In this document: positions 45,118-57,796 of the stretch, one piece after another
Layout of the letters: each line of letters opens with the position of its first letter
Numbering within the stretch: the stretch's first letter is position 1
Source of the DNA: Bombyx mori
Lineage: Eukaryota; Arthropoda; Insecta; Lepidoptera; Bombycidae
Direction: 5' to 3'
Length of the DNA stretch: 64,000 nt
Assembly: GCF_030269925.1 (NCBI RefSeq)
Contig: NC_085121.1
Coordinates: forward strand, 13,037,501-13,101,500
Notes under the pieces: model-generated
The model's database searches: none
Told to the model about the DNA's origin: nothing
Seen by the model: only the letters and a program-made list of their open reading frames with translations
Position numbers and translations under genes: made by a program

Positions 45118-45639
45118 ACCTTCATAATATGTATATGCAGAGGTAGGATACACCATCGTGTCTATTAAGCGCTGTATAAAAATTCAGACGTCGACTTCAT
45201 TAAAAATTATGGTTCGCGGCATTGATAGTGTGGTCGCCAAGCGTAAATTAATCCACGTTAATTAAACCTAGAAACATGTATGTGGTCGGTGACGAAAAAC
45301 TATTTTTCTGCCGTACCAAACATGCAAATGTAAATTTCATCACATTTTAATACCCGTGAGCAATGAAAAAAAACAGTATATTTCTGTAGGATTTGAAAGA
45401 ACGGAACGTATAAAAAGATCGTGGAACGGAAAATGAAGATGTGAGTGAGAGAAAACGGTAAGAAAGAAAAAAGATAATGACTGACAAAAAAGAGAAGAAG
45501 GCGAAGACGATTGAATGAGCAAAGCGTAAAAAAAGTGTCAAATAATTTTAAAATTATTAAAAAGGAATAGCCGTATTTCATGCGCCACGATCCCAATTCT
45601 ACATTTGTATAAATGTTATCTTATACCTTTAAACGAGCA
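45118..45639. other. Unassigned
   Basis: A purine-rich run (45360-45530) opens three overlapping minus-strand frames that read as low-complexity F/S/L. These are composition artefacts. Confidence 0.35.
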
Positions 45640-45925
45640 ATTCTATCAATATAATCTGAATCTCGGAAACGGCTCCAACGATTTTCATTAAATTTAGTAT
45701 ACAGGGGATTTCGGGGGCGATAAATCGATCTAGCTACGATTTATTTTCAGGAAATGTTGTTTTATTCGTGTTTTCAATAATCAACTCTTCCCGACATCTA
45801 TTGGCGAATCTATAATACTATTTTTCGTAATTGAGGGCAACTAACCGCTTTAAAGACACAACAAGATGACGTTATCAAAAAAAAAAAAAAAATCTAGCAA
45901 AGCTCGGTCATCATCTAGTATCTAT
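45640..45925 (+). repeat. Non-autonomous element, family unknown
   Basis: 'ctgaatctcggaaacggctccaacgattttcattaaatttag' is the kind of opening shared by lepidopteran Helitron/RTE-derived repeats (compare 'cggctgaatcgatttggctaa' in family G). It ends near a 16-base A tract and 'catctagtatctatt'. Only one copy is seen. Confidence 0.4.
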
Positions 45926-46531
45926 TAATCATCATTCATTTCGCAGAACAATTCAATCCAACTCAACATACCTGCATGATAGGAAATGGCATCAAATTGT
46001 ACCATTTTATGTAGTACAAACTACAAACTGCTCTAATGTAATTTATCAAGCTGAGAGCACTTCAATTGTGAACGCTGCAATGGATCACGTGTCGTACATT
46101 GAACCTAGCACAATTCATATCTAAATTGAACGATAACGGTCTACGATCTTCTACTTCAACACGCACGTGCATGAAATATTGTTAAATTGTTAGATAATCT
46201 GCAGCAGCGGTCGGGGAACCGGGGTAAATTATCCCAAATAGGGTAAAATAAAAATTTTAAAAATGAAGCTTTTGTGAGTAAAAAGTATATATTGAAGTGA
46301 AACTTCTTTAGAATCGTTAAATTTTTAGTTATTGTTTTCTTTTCAAAATTCTCATGGGGGCTATAATATGAAAGGTACTAAAAAGAAGCGATTTCGTTTT
46401 TTTTTTGTTCTTCGCCATGGGGGTAATATCAACTTACACAAAAATATTTTGGGGTAACAATTAAAAAAGTTCCCCGACCGCTGATCTACAGGGTGTAATG
46501 TGTGAATTGAACTGTTGAACAATATTCCACG
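45926..46531. other. Unassigned; one family L end
   Basis: 'ttgaagtgaaacttcttta' at 46294-46312 is a solitary family L terminus. No partner was found downstream. Confidence 0.35.
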
Positions 46532-46805
46532 TCATTTCGGATCCTCCCGATCCACTAACGTTCTTGTCAAACCCGTCGCTTGCGACGAAGGCCTCGACGA
46601 GTAAATTAACCCTCAGACACAGCCCACTAAGTTTCTCGCCGGATCTTCTCAGTGGGTCGCGTTTCCGATCCCGTTGTAGATTCTACGAAGCACGGCTCTT
46701 ACTAGAGTTCGTGTTAGCAACGTCGTCAGGTTTGAACCCCGTGAACTCACCTACTAGTTAAGGTTACGCTGAAATAGCCTCTCAAGGCTCTCAGCTTGGG
46801 TAGGA
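46532..46805 (+). repeat. Non-LTR 3' tail, family B
   Basis: 'atttcggatcctcccgatccactaacg' then a jump of about 45 bp to 'ttcttgtcaaacccgtcgcttgcgacgaagg', then core to 'ctcagcttgggtagg'. No A tail is left. Confidence 0.75.
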
Positions 46806-46917
46806 CAAACCCCACCTCCAACGAACAGTGTTCCCATAAAAATGGTGACGTTTTATGCGACGTGTTGAATATATAGTTCCAATCAAACTTGCTGTTGCGA
46901 CTTTTTTTTGTTTGAAG

Positions 46918-47235
46918 GATTACTGGTGTCCCGGAGACCTTTCCAGTTTCACCAGGGCAGGTGGGCGGGCGAGGGCTCAGCCAGGAGGGGTGGGATTTGC
47001 TAACAGCTACCCGAGCACCTCTAAAGGAGACCAGCTCAAACCAGACCAAACAGCTCGCGAATGAATCTACTGCCGGATCGGAATCGCGACCCGCTGAGAC
47101 GATCCGGCGAAAAACTCAGCGGGCTGATGTTTAGGTTAGGTTGCACGTCTAACTCTTTCTCGAGTTCGACGAGTACAGTTACCAACTGTTGCGACTCTTT
47201 TGACGTCACACACAGCTTATTGTCGCCTGCTTTCC
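46918..47235 (-). repeat. Non-LTR tail, family D
   Basis: Second D copy (see 9139-9362), better preserved: 'tttccagtttcaccagggcaggtgggcgggcg' to 'gcgacccgctgagacgatccggcg' and on to 'ctcgagttcgacgag'. It faces the family B copy at 46532-46805, giving an inverted pair with partial similarity. Confidence 0.65.
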
Positions 47236-47414
47236 GTCGCAGAAATTTCTTTCTACATTTGTATGCCATAAATAAAGAATCTAAGTCTTGTCATTAGAGT
47301 CATAAGATCGAATAGCCATGTTTTAATGTAGTTATCAACTTTTCTTATTAAACATTTCCAAAAAAAATTGCTTCTAATCTACAGAATAATTGATAGGATA
47401 AACTTTGCTTTAAA

Positions 47415-47636
47415 TCTATACTTACTAATAATATTATAAAGAGGAAAGATTTGTTTGTTTGTTTGTTTCGAATAGGCTCCGAAACTACTGGACCGATTTG
47501 AAAAATTCTTTTTCCTTTAGAAGCCGACATTGTCCCTGATGAACATAGGCTACTTTTTTATTTTTTTTTTTATTTTTTATTTTTGGTTTCAATTGTGTTT
47601 TAATGTTTCCGAAGCGAAGCGAGGGCGGGTCGCTAG
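47415..47636 (+). mobile_element. Helitron-like element, family H
   Basis: TC start, four GTTT units, 'cgaataggctccgaaactactgg' and an end AGCGAGGGCGGGTCGCTAG with its 5-bp stem. The best complete example of the family here. Confidence 0.7.
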
Positions 47637-48744
47637 TAATTAATATAACAACTCCAAAACAAATACGAAAAAATCTATATAACTATGATTACATGACAAT
47701 TTGTAAAAAGTAGTTCCAAAATAATAGTTCTAATATCGAGAAAAATATTAGTAAAATATAGACAGAATCTATTACTAAAAGTATTTTCTGTTCATGTAAA
47801 AACTCGCCGCGATCATCTATATCTGTGACCCTCAGGTTGTACATACAAAACAATATGCTACCGGGCATCGTACCCTTTCGATAATAAAAATGAATAAACC
47901 TCTTTTTACGACCTTCCGTGCGAATTCATTTCTGAAGATACGTTGTCTTTTTAAATAAAATTCAAAATTGATTTCTTAGTAACATAGTTGAAATTTCGAT
48001 TTTCGCGAATCGCGGACCGGACATTGTCATATAACTTTTACGTTTTAAATTGTCATTATATCATTTCCGATATTTGGAATGCTTTACAGATTTCGTGGTC
48101 ACGGAAAAATTTATCCGGTGCTGTCTGTTTGGATTTCCACTAGCAAACAGACAGCTGGAAGAGGAAATTTTGTATTTATTAAAAATAATACTTACTATCA
48201 TAAATCTTAATTTTATGATCCTGCTACAATACTAGAAAATAATTTAGCAACATTTCAGTGTTTCATTACAAGGCTTTTGTTATAAATATCAAAAAAATCA
48301 CATTCATTATAAAGCTTATGTATAAACATTTTCATTTACAATTTGAATGTAGCATATAGGTACTTTTATATACTACAAGTGGCAATAATTCTTAAAATAC
48401 TGATTAACATTAACATTCTTAAGTTCGGTGATCACTAATATGAATTTTCCTGTTTTAACTAATCCATAGTACAGATAATTAAATAAATTCACAGCGAAGA
48501 CTTAAAATTAAAAAGAGATTGTCTGTAGTTCATTTAACTGGTTCAACGAAAACAAACCTTCGTCTCTTCGCACAGCTGTAGAGTAATTAAAGTCTAACAA
48601 AAGGGTTCATCTCAACAGCTCCGCGCTAATTGCTAATCAAGGGCACTCCAGATCATCGCGCGGAATAAGGTTAACTGGAACGGGATTGGTTTATTGTAAC
48701 GTTCAAATTTTAAATGTCTTTTAATTGAACCGTATATCTATACA
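47637..48744. other. Unassigned; one motif N copy
   Basis: Motif N lies at 48050-48114 (catttccgatatttggaatgctttacagatttcgtggtcacgg). The remainder is AT-rich without known elements. Confidence 0.35.
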
Positions 48745-49071
48745 TCTATACATATAAATAAAATTCTCTGTCTGTCTGTCTGACTTTCTGCCTGTCTGTC
48801 TGTCTGTCCTTCTGTCTTTCTGTCTGTCTCAGTCTGTCTGTCTGTTTGTTTGTTTGTTCAGGCTAATCTCTGGAAAGGCTGGACCGATTTTGATGAAACT
48901 TTCACTAATAGGTAGCTGATGATATAAGGAGTAACTTAGACTACTTTTTTAGACTAGCTTCGCCCCGCGGCGTCATCCGCAGTTATTGTCGTACCGCGCG
49001 CAACATGGCGGGACTCGCCTATCAATAATAAAATTTAATGTTTCCGAAGCGAAGCGAGGGCGGGTCGCTAG
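48745..49071 (+). mobile_element. Helitron-like element, family H, with (TGTC)n
   Basis: Starts TCTATACATATAAATAAAATTC and ends GAGGGCGGGTCGCTAG. An impure TGTC repeat fills 48770-48846. A GC-rich patch (cgccccgcggcgtcatccgc, 48960-49010) is absent from other H copies and may be a captured or nested piece. Confidence 0.65.
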
Positions 49072-49669
49072 TTGAATATAAAATTAATTTTGAATAAATT
49101 TGTAAATATTTTTAACTGTAAAAATATTTACAAATTTTTCTCCCGTTCTCATTCTTCTCATCTACTATCAACTATCTATATCACTGATATTCTATGTACC
49201 TGACATTGGCAGAGCCATTCGTCAAAGAAGAGACTCGATTTATTAATAATAATAAAACTGAGCCATCTTTTACACGATAGCATATTTATATATTTCGGAA
49301 ACTTTTTGATGTATTCATAAACCCGTAAATTTTGTCTAGTGTCTGTCTCATAGTCTGAATATAAAAGACAAGTTTACACTAAGCTTATAATAAATATCTC
49401 GTTCATAATAGACGCACCAACCTCTAGTGACGGTAGGTAGCATACACTAACTTATTAATTACAAGACAAATCTTCTTTTTAATTAGCCTCTCTGTCTCAA
49501 ATCCTTGCTATGTCCCAATCGATGCTAGAGTTTGTTTTTCCTGCGCGGATTGGTACCACCGTATATCGAGCACAATTTATTTGCCATGCCATACTATGCT
49601 GTGCACATCGGTAGCTAGATGTAGAACGTCATTTTGGATGGAAAACATCGGACATTTAATACTTTAACT
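49072..49669. other. Unassigned AT-rich stretch
   Basis: Just after the Helitron, 'tttgtaaatatttttaactg/taaaaatatttacaaattt' (49099-49138) is a small perfect-looking inverted repeat. Nothing else. Confidence 0.4.
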
Positions 49670-49908
49670 TTTTTTATTGCTTAGATGGGTGGACGAGCTC
49701 ACAGCCCATCTGGTGTTAAGTGGTTACTGGAGCCCATAGACATCTACAACGTAAATGCGCCACCCACCTTGAGATATAAGCTCTAAGGTCTCAAGTATAG
49801 TTACAGCGGCTGCCCCACCCTTCAAACCGAAACGCATTACTGCTTCACGGCAGAAATAGGCAGGGCGGTGGTACCTACCCGCGCGGACTCACAAGAGGTC
49901 CTACCACA
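49670..49908 (-). repeat. Bm1-type SINE body
   Basis: 'ctttttttattgcttagatgggtggacg' to 'gaggtcctaccaca'; high identity to the copies at 3223 and 56029. Confidence 0.85.
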
Positions 49909-50784
49909 ACTGATGATACGCACAGATTACCTTTTTTACAGTTAACCATATCCTCTATTCTTGATCATTTCTGTTTTTCCTTGCCACAATTAGGGAGCCG
50001 TGTCAAAAATAGAAGCAAACCTTTTCGTTGTTACATTGCGACAATCATGGCTCATTTTTCTGTAGTTTATTATATCATATTGCAAACGATTCCCACCTCA
50101 ATTCTCTTATTAATAAAGTTATTGTCTGTAACGTTAAATCTAATCAGTTTTATGTATAATGGATGTATATAACATTGTGAGAACATCGATTATAGTGTTG
50201 TGACCGTATACATGACGTAAGTACCCGTTAATTATTACCGTGCACAATGTGTTTGTAACAGCGGAGACGCAGAATATTGTTGGGTTTATTGTTTCTTTAT
50301 TTCTCTGCGTTTATCGGAGATGTGTGTGCGAGTGTGATATGTGTAAGTGGGTGTGTATTAAGTATATTTAAAAAACAGAATATAAAAAATAGCACTCACC
50401 TAACTCTTACTAATTAAAAACTGTTGATAAAGAAATTTTGAGAAGAAAGTGCAAATAGGATTTGTTGTATTATCTTTCAACTACCCGTGGTTTTTAAGGA
50501 GTAATTTTGTCAAAACCGCCATAAGCTGATAGTATATAAAATTAATTAATAGGATGTGATGAATTTCATATTCAGATTTACAGGTATTTGATGTACAAAC
50601 ATGTAACTAATTTTAAATCCCTTTGTGTGACATTGATAAAATTTTAAAATGTTCTCTTGTGGTAAATCTAGATTTTTTCATGGTTCGAAGACTGTTGCTT
50701 AAACAGCTAGTACGTTCACTATTCAGTGCGGCCTTAGCATCAATACAACTCGACCACATGTGTTTGTCATTTGTTATTGATGTA
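49909..50784. other. Unassigned AT-rich stretch
   Basis: A 63-codon plus frame at 49981-50172 looks hydrophobic by composition only. No repeats shared. Confidence 0.3.
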
Positions 50785-51105
50785 TCTATATATTAATACG
50801 TGAAGCAAAAACGTTGTAACCCTTTTTACGAAAATTGCGCGGACGGAGGAGTATGAAATTTCCCACACTTATATAGAATATAGAGAAGGAGTGCACAACG
50901 CTAATATTTGTTTTAAATTAAGCACAAAAAATTAATTAAATCAATAAAAAACATTACACACACTACTATGTATTTGACACACACACGCATGCTACTTGCA
51001 TACTATTTGTATATTGTCAAACTTTTCTTATTGCTTATAGTCTGTGGTCAAATTGAGAATAGATTAAATATTGTTTTGTCTTTATTAATATTTGTCTGAA
51101 GTGTA
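50785..51105 (+). mobile_element. Helitron-like element, family I, 3'-truncated
   Basis: Co-linear with 10090-10534 from TCTATATATTAATACGTG to 'tttgtctgaagtgta', where similarity stops. The CTAG end is lost. Confidence 0.6.
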
Positions 51106-52233
51106 TACATAAATGGTTCCATACAGTTGTACGTTTGACACGGAAACATTTTATAAGCCATTATAAAATAACACGACGCATTCCAAAGAAAAACGTGCGA
51201 ATTGACCGTATCATGAATAGGGCTTGCGAGAGCGGGTACGTAACGTCATTTAATTTTTTTAATGCATTTCTGTACGTAATTCGGGATGTCGGAATGCCGG
51301 TAACTCGCGGTAATATTAGTGTACGGTCATGACAACACTCAACTTGTAAGTGTTAGTGAATTGCTTGGTAGAAGGACTCATATTTTTTTTTTTTAGGTTT
51401 GTAAGACATATAATTTAATACAATAATTGTTACTCAATTAAATAATGTATTAATGATATATTACCTTTAATTTTTTGTAAAAATTTGTAAGCTTGCACTG
51501 TGTCAAACTTAATTATAACCTTATTATGAACTAAGAGTTCCTTTTATTAGTTCTGATGACACCATTCAACGTAATTAATGGAATTTGACAATAGCAGGGC
51601 ATTATCAACTGGAAAACGAATTTGGAAATTAGTAATTTTCATTTATACAAAAGCCTTTATTAATTCATTATTTAAGGACCCTAAATTGTTGGTTATCGTT
51701 TCTGCTCACGAGTAGGCGGTACACCTGATGATCAGTGGCTACAGCGGCCCGTGGACTACGACCATTCCATTTGCACAATCAAATTGTTTCTTACTCTAAA
51801 ATAGCTAATAACACAAATGCTATTTAAAAAATTTCGACATTTCGCACGTGTTTTGTTTATTAATTTGATATTCACGTGTATTTAATTATAGAACATGTTT
51901 CTTCAATTAGTGTAATACATTCATACCTAATAACGTTTCAAAATGAGGGTTATTTTGTGGTTGATAGTTCAGTAATGCTATCCGCATCTGTATACGAGAC
52001 GATTATACGAGACTCAGAGAAGATGTTAATGAAACAATTGAGACAGATACTTCTAAAACAAATTTATTAACGGCTTTCCTACGGAACTTTGTTTTATTTA
52101 TTTATTAGCTAGCTTTTAATTACGTTAATAATAAAATACGTACATATCTCTCGGGAAGAGTACTGTTCTTCTAGATGTAAGGTTTTTTGTGTACCCCTGA
52201 TAACGTGTATTCAAAATTTCATTACGATCTTTT
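51106..52233. other. Unassigned; trace of family C
   Basis: 51710-51775 (cgagtaggcggtacacctgatgatcagtggctac) is a decayed family C 3' end. The rest is AT-rich with no gene signal. Confidence 0.3.
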
Positions 52234-52553
52234 CTTTTCCTACCTATGTTGATAGCCTTGAGAGGCTATTTCAGCTATTTCAGCAGCCCTAACATGTAGG
52301 TGAGCTCACAGGGCTCAAACCGGAGTGTTGCTAACATTGGCCCTAGGTCGAGCAGTGGCTTCGCAGAATCTACCACCGGATCAGAAACGCGACCCACTGA
52401 GAAGACCCGGCGAGAAACTCAGTGGACTGTGTCTATGGGTTAATTCGCTCGTCGAGCCCTTCGTCGCGAACGACAGGTTGGACGAGGACGGTGACCGGTG
52501 CTTATGGTACCTAAAAGCACCGTTAATGGATCGCAAGGATCCGTAATGACCTG
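52234..52553 (-). repeat. Non-LTR 3' tail, family B
   Basis: 'cctacctatgttgatagcc' with 'tatttcagc' duplicated, through the core to 'gcaaggatccgtaatgacctg'. Frames inside it are incidental. Confidence 0.8.
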
Positions 52554-52786
52554 TAAATTTCGATCAGTTTAGTAGTTAGGACGTGAAAATGTAACAAACA
52601 AACTGATTTTCGCATTTATCATATTGACTTTATTCATGTAACATGAATTTATTTCCTCGGTCTCGAATCAAGCTAATAATAACATAAATGTAAATTATAA
52701 TTAAAAAAACACGCTTAAATATCAAACTACTAATTTCGCTGTTTTATCCTATTGATCAGGATATTAGAGCGTCGTGTTGTATTTTT

Positions 52787-53067
52787 TTCTACCTGAGCTG
52801 ATAGCCTTGAGAGGCGTAACCCTAAAATGTAGGTGAACACTCAGGAGGTAGGAGCTCACAGATCACCTGGTATTAAGTGGTTACTGGAGCCCATAGATAT
52901 CTACAACGTAAATGCGCCACCCACCTTGAGATATAAGTTCTAAGGTCTCAGTATAGTTACAACGGCTGCCCCACCCTTCAAACCGGAACGCATTACTGCT
53001 TCACGGCAGAAATAGGCAGGGTGGTGGTACCTACCCGTGCGGACTCACAAGAGGTCCTACCACCAGT
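52787..53067 (-). repeat. Chimera of family B tail and Bm1 body
   Basis: 52787-52836 is the 3' end of family B (ctacctgagctgatagccttgagagg ... gtaggtga). From 52852 on the sequence is Bm1 (gagctcacagatcacctggtattaag ... ctaccaccagta). Bm1's own 3' tail is absent. Both families carry GAGCTCAC at this point, so the join fits template switching or recombination there. Confidence 0.75.
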
Positions 53068-54211
53068 AAATATAATTCGACTGTATTGGTTGACGAGTTA
53101 TGTGGGACTGTCCAACTTCATACTAGCTCGATAAATTGCAACCTTACTACACACGCATGATAAGCTAACTTCAGCCCGTACACATACCAAGCTAATAACG
53201 ACTTGTTAAAAACATATTCAGATGCGTCTTGATCCCCCGAGTGCGCGCGTACAGAACTTTGATATTCCATTAATATAATTACGCGCTCCACGAAGGCGTG
53301 ACCCGATCAGGAGCCCGATGTTAATCGTGCAGCTTTTCCTGTCACGCTCTCTCTAATCTACTCGCTGCCAATTAATTTCTGCTAATACTTAAATGACGAG
53401 TGACGTCCAATATTACCTCTGCTGAAACTGCGAACGTCTGCTATTTTGGTCAACAGAAAATATCAAAACAACCGTATCGTTAGTTCTAAAATTAATAAAA
53501 CAATAAATCAATATTTTTAATTACTTCTTTACTGCATTTTGTTTCGGTCTTAAGACGAGACGAAACTATATCTGTCAATATTAATTTTAAAAACGGTTTT
53601 ACTTATGCATGACACAAAAAGATGTATGTAGGTCTAAGACTTATTTGTAATTTTGAAAATGTTACTTGTTTTAACATCGAGAATCGGTTTAATCGCGTCC
53701 TTTTTGTTGTCATTGTGCTATTTTCAATAATTGGAATACTTTGCAGCTTTGTTTTCAACTCGCAGAAACCTAAGGAAATGGCTGAGATATTCCAGAGGCA
53801 ATAAATAGATCTTAACGAATAGCAGCGCTCATATTCGAAATAATAGCTCGAAATAATAGCTATTCTAAATAGAAATAAAAATAATAAAATAATTCTAAGC
53901 ACCTTAAAAATAATTTGGTTCCAACTAATATTAAATGAATAATCTTATTGTACAAAGTCTAATAGAATTCACTACAGATGTTATTTATTTACTATGACAA
54001 AAAACTGAGATTAAGATTACGTAATGCGCAATCAAAAATCAAGAAACTACTAAAATAATATACCTATTACAACGTTTCAACGGGATGCATCTAAACAATC
54101 ATTATTCGTCTTCAAGGCAAACACACACGAGACTACCGTCGCGTCGCATCATAACCAGACAGCAGAAACACGAAGTCAGTTTCACAAATTCGCACGATCA
54201 TCGAAACGGAA
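53068..54211. other. Unassigned; one motif N copy
   Basis: Motif N at 53701-53760 is diverged (ggaatactttgcagctttg). Overlapping frames on both strands at 53603-53902 have no family match. 53200-53420 is less AT-rich. Confidence 0.3.
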
Positions 54212-54485
54212 TCTATCTATATATTATTATGTATATAAAAATGAATTGCAGTTCGTTAGATTTGGCTAATTTTGGTCTTGAGTTATTTGCGGAAGTCCAG
54301 AGAAGGTTTAAAAGGTAGATAAATATGAAAATACTCGGAATTAAATAAAAATAACAATTTTGTTTTCACTTCGATGTGTCCCCCGTCGGACAGATTCCTT
54401 TTGTTTGTTTTAAGTTTATTTTATACAAAAGTTTAGGTCTTTTATTTATCGATTGAGGCACTACGAAGTCTGCCGGGTCAGCTAG
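54212..54485 (+). mobile_element. Helitron-like element, family G
   Basis: TCTATCTATATATTATTATG start and 'gccgggtcagCTAG' end. It has lost part of the 5' segment 'tagcctcgctaaaactcgacaacggctg'. Confidence 0.65.
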
Positions 54486-56028
54486 TCCAAAATAAATTAC
54501 AAAAGTAAGTTCGAAACCAATTTACGTGGAACACCTTAGCCTAAACGAGAACTTAACTCGTAACGATATCCAGACGTTGAAAGTGTCAGGTAATAATGGT
54601 CTCGAAATATGCGGCACGCCAAAGAACTGACAAGGGTTGTTTTAATTAAACTGAAAAGGATAAACTGGTGATATAAATCGTTCGCCGATAATAACGACTG
54701 ATAATTCGCGCCTCCATCAATTTTAATAATCTTTTTATAAACGCTGTGCAAATGTCCGCCACTTTATTTTAATTAACATGTTTCTGGCGATTAATCACTG
54801 ACCATCGTAACGAGTACTTATTTCTTAACAAACTAATTTGTATTTTATAATATGTACACCTACTGTTTTATTATGACTCTTTGCGATTTTTCTTTTCAAT
54901 AGCTATTCACAATTATTTCACTCGAAACATCGGAGGTCGTGGTCACGTTTCTTCGTTTGTAGACTCCAGTTAATAAACTAAATAAAACCTTTATTTCTTA
55001 GTATAGACAATGAAATTCCTAGAAAAAGAGATTATATCTAAAATAAATATCCAAAAACCAAATCAAACTTTTAGTTACGGAACAACTGTTCATGTATGAT
55101 ACTAACACATGTATATTAATAAAAATTATACGGAAGAAAATTCTTAAATAAATATGCTTAATAAGGTATGCTCGTAACACAGTCGAGATCAATGAAACCT
55201 TCCTTTTTATATTGATAATATAACGATAAATTTAAGCTACAGTACCCCTACAGAAGAATATAAAAGCGACAGCTATTTTGCATAACAGTTAACGAAAAGA
55301 ATTTCTAATTAGGAACCGTCAATGGAGTCGAGCTTAAATTCGTCACCGAATAAAGACATGACTAAGGTCAATCAATGTAAAAAACATGCTGATGAGTTTG
55401 AAAGGGCTTTAATTTTAATTAATATCGCAGTGGGTGAGATGATTAGACTGAATCAACTTTAGGGTTGCCGAATCAAGAAATACCGCAGTCACAATATATG
55501 AAAATAAAAACATACAAATTATAATTTGTTATAAAACCTGTTTATGGATCACATAATTCAAAGCTTATTAATAAACCAGAAGCTAAATGACAACTTAAAA
55601 TATTAGTAGATAATTATTATTTTTTTATTTGGAAAATTTGGAATTACACATAATTAATTAGGAATTAATGTGTGATGTGGGAAAAAAGGTGCAACTAAAC
55701 TGATAACCCTACGCCGCCGTGACCCGCGACAATGGGTAAGAATGCCGCTTATGATTAAGAAAAGAAAACCATACCTTCTTCTATTCTTAAATAGATCGAA
55801 AACGATGTTAGATTACGAAAATTATTTTTTTCGTTTCTTATCAATCGGCTTTATGTCAAAGCAAACGAACAACGTTACCTGAATAGTTGGCCTATACGAT
55901 TGGCCATAAGACCATAAACAAATCAATTATAAATTATCAACATTAACTTCAACGTCTTGCTTATTAATACTGTCAGTGGTAAGGTAATTCAAGCAACGGC
56001 TTCATGCAATTCAAAGTTGTGTACTATG
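54486..56028. other. Unassigned AT-rich stretch
   Basis: No repeats shared within the window and no coding signal. A GC island of about 40 bp (ccctacgccgccgtgacccgcg, 55700-55735) is isolated. Confidence 0.3.
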
Positions 56029-56274
56029 TTTTTTTTTTTTTTGCTTAATTGGGTGGAGGAGCTCACAGCCCACCTGGTGTTAAGTGATTACTGTAGCCCA
56101 TAGACATCTATAACGTCAATGCGCCACCCACCTTGAGATATAAGTTCTAAGGTCTCAGTACAGTTACAACGGCTGCCTCACCCTTCAAACCGAAACGCAT
56201 TACTGCTTCACGGCAGAAATAGGCAGGGTGGTGGTACCTACCCGCGCGGACGCACAAGAGGTCCTACCACCAGT
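56029..56274 (-). repeat. Bm1-type SINE body
   Basis: T tract then 'gcttaattgggtggaggagctcac' to 'gaggtcctaccaccagtaatg'. Confidence 0.85.
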
Positions 56275-56949
56275 AATGCACATTTATAATGGAAATGTCG
56301 TTAACGCGATTCAAGCATTTGTCAAATGTCTTCTGATCTATGATAGCTACCGCTATATTACATTGCTGCGGCAGTTTCGTTAAAAATATTAGCCTTATCT
56401 GCTAGCTGCCATTCGCTAGGTAAACGTTGACTGACACAATATGTATAAACACGAATTCTAGTGGGCGGTTTGTTTCCTTTTATTTCGTCTGCACTATGAG
56501 TAATTACTCACACGCTCGACCATCTATTATGCTAATTACTAATATTAAACTGTTACATTAACTAAGCGTTGCAGTTACCCGAAGGTGTAGATAATTTTGG
56601 GAGCATTTTGTTTATTGGGAAAAATTACCAGATCTAAAGAGATTGTTGTTGGGAAACATCTGAGAAAATACTGCAGTTGATGGCGTAAAACATATTACAG
56701 ATGAAGCAAGGATTAATTCATTGTAACTACTTAAAAGAAACAGTCACGAAATGCACAATTCTTTATTAACGAACACTGTTATAATTTAACGGCCTTTTTT
56801 TCTCGCGTTTTTTCTTTGTCACTATATTATGATTATCGTGTCGAATACTTTACAGTTTTCGTGGTCACGGATGACTAGACGACGACGAGTCGCGAACGGA
56901 TATACCTAACGTGACCATAAGTCCCGCTTTGGGCGGGATTGTCCTGCTT
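56275..56949. other. Unassigned; one motif N copy
   Basis: Motif N at 56811-56880 (gtgtcgaatactttacagttttcgtggtcacggatgac), the best-preserved copy. The rest shows nothing. Confidence 0.35.
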
Positions 56950-57087
56950 AGAACCATATCTCAAGGTGTGTGGCGCATTTACGTTGTAGATGTCTATGGG
57001 CTCCAGTAACCACTTAACACCAGGTGGGCTGTGAGCTCGTCCACATATCTAAGCAATAAAAAAATAAAAAAAATAAAAAAAAAAAAA
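56950..57087 (+). repeat. Truncated Bm1 SINE
   Basis: Starts 'cttagaaccatatctcaagg' and ends 'ctaagcaataaaaaaataaaa' with an impure 30-base A tail. Confidence 0.85.
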
Positions 57088-57796
57088 GGTTTCAGGCTGT
57101 CTGTCCCGCTATCCCCAACGAGAACAAAAATGTCCCGCTTTCATTTATCTGTTGCGCATTTGTTTATTAGAAACTTATCCAATACTTACTTATCCCAAAT
57201 CCTTATTGTATTACAAAATACATACCAGAGTAACTCTAATTTTGCTGTAGAAAAGTAATTTTTTGTTGCGAAATTATTTAATAATATAATATATTTTAAG
57301 GACAAGTTGGTATAAGAATTAAAATGTCAGTGACAGTAAGATATCATTATAAATTATTTCAAGTCATTTTTAAACCATATTTTTTATTTTGCTTACATTT
57401 ATTACTTACATCTTACCCTGACGTACCCTATATATGTTTATATACGAAATTCCGTAGGCGGCCCGCTATGAATCGAAAAAAAAATGGTCACGTTATATAT
57501 ACCACAATTCTAATTTAAAATTTTGCTTTAATTCGTATGAATAGTTTAAAAATAACCCGAGACCTAGTTACCGCCGACCACGATCCGCAGATTATAAAAT
57601 ACATTTTGAGTTACTGCATCAATACGCGGTTTCAGTGGCATCCTCTGTTAGGTTTAATGTAACCAAAACAGGGCCGCATTAGGGATAAGGGATTTTTTGT
57701 TAATATTTAAAAGTAAAAATACAATAGGAAAATTAAACCCTCCACTTAATCTACGTAACAACCACTATCCAAATAGTATATATACTAAAGACTTTG
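57088..57796. other. Unassigned AT-rich stretch
   Basis: Nothing recognised on either strand. Confidence 0.3.

Noticed and set aside
45300..45596. Membrane-protein-like minus-strand frames
   Set aside because: The hydrophobic residues come from a purine-rich plus-strand run; three overlapping frames read similarly, a composition effect.
53603..53902. Signal-peptide-like 99-codon minus frame
   Set aside because: The leader-like part is translated AT-rich simple sequence, and the frame overlaps an equally open plus frame and a motif N copy.
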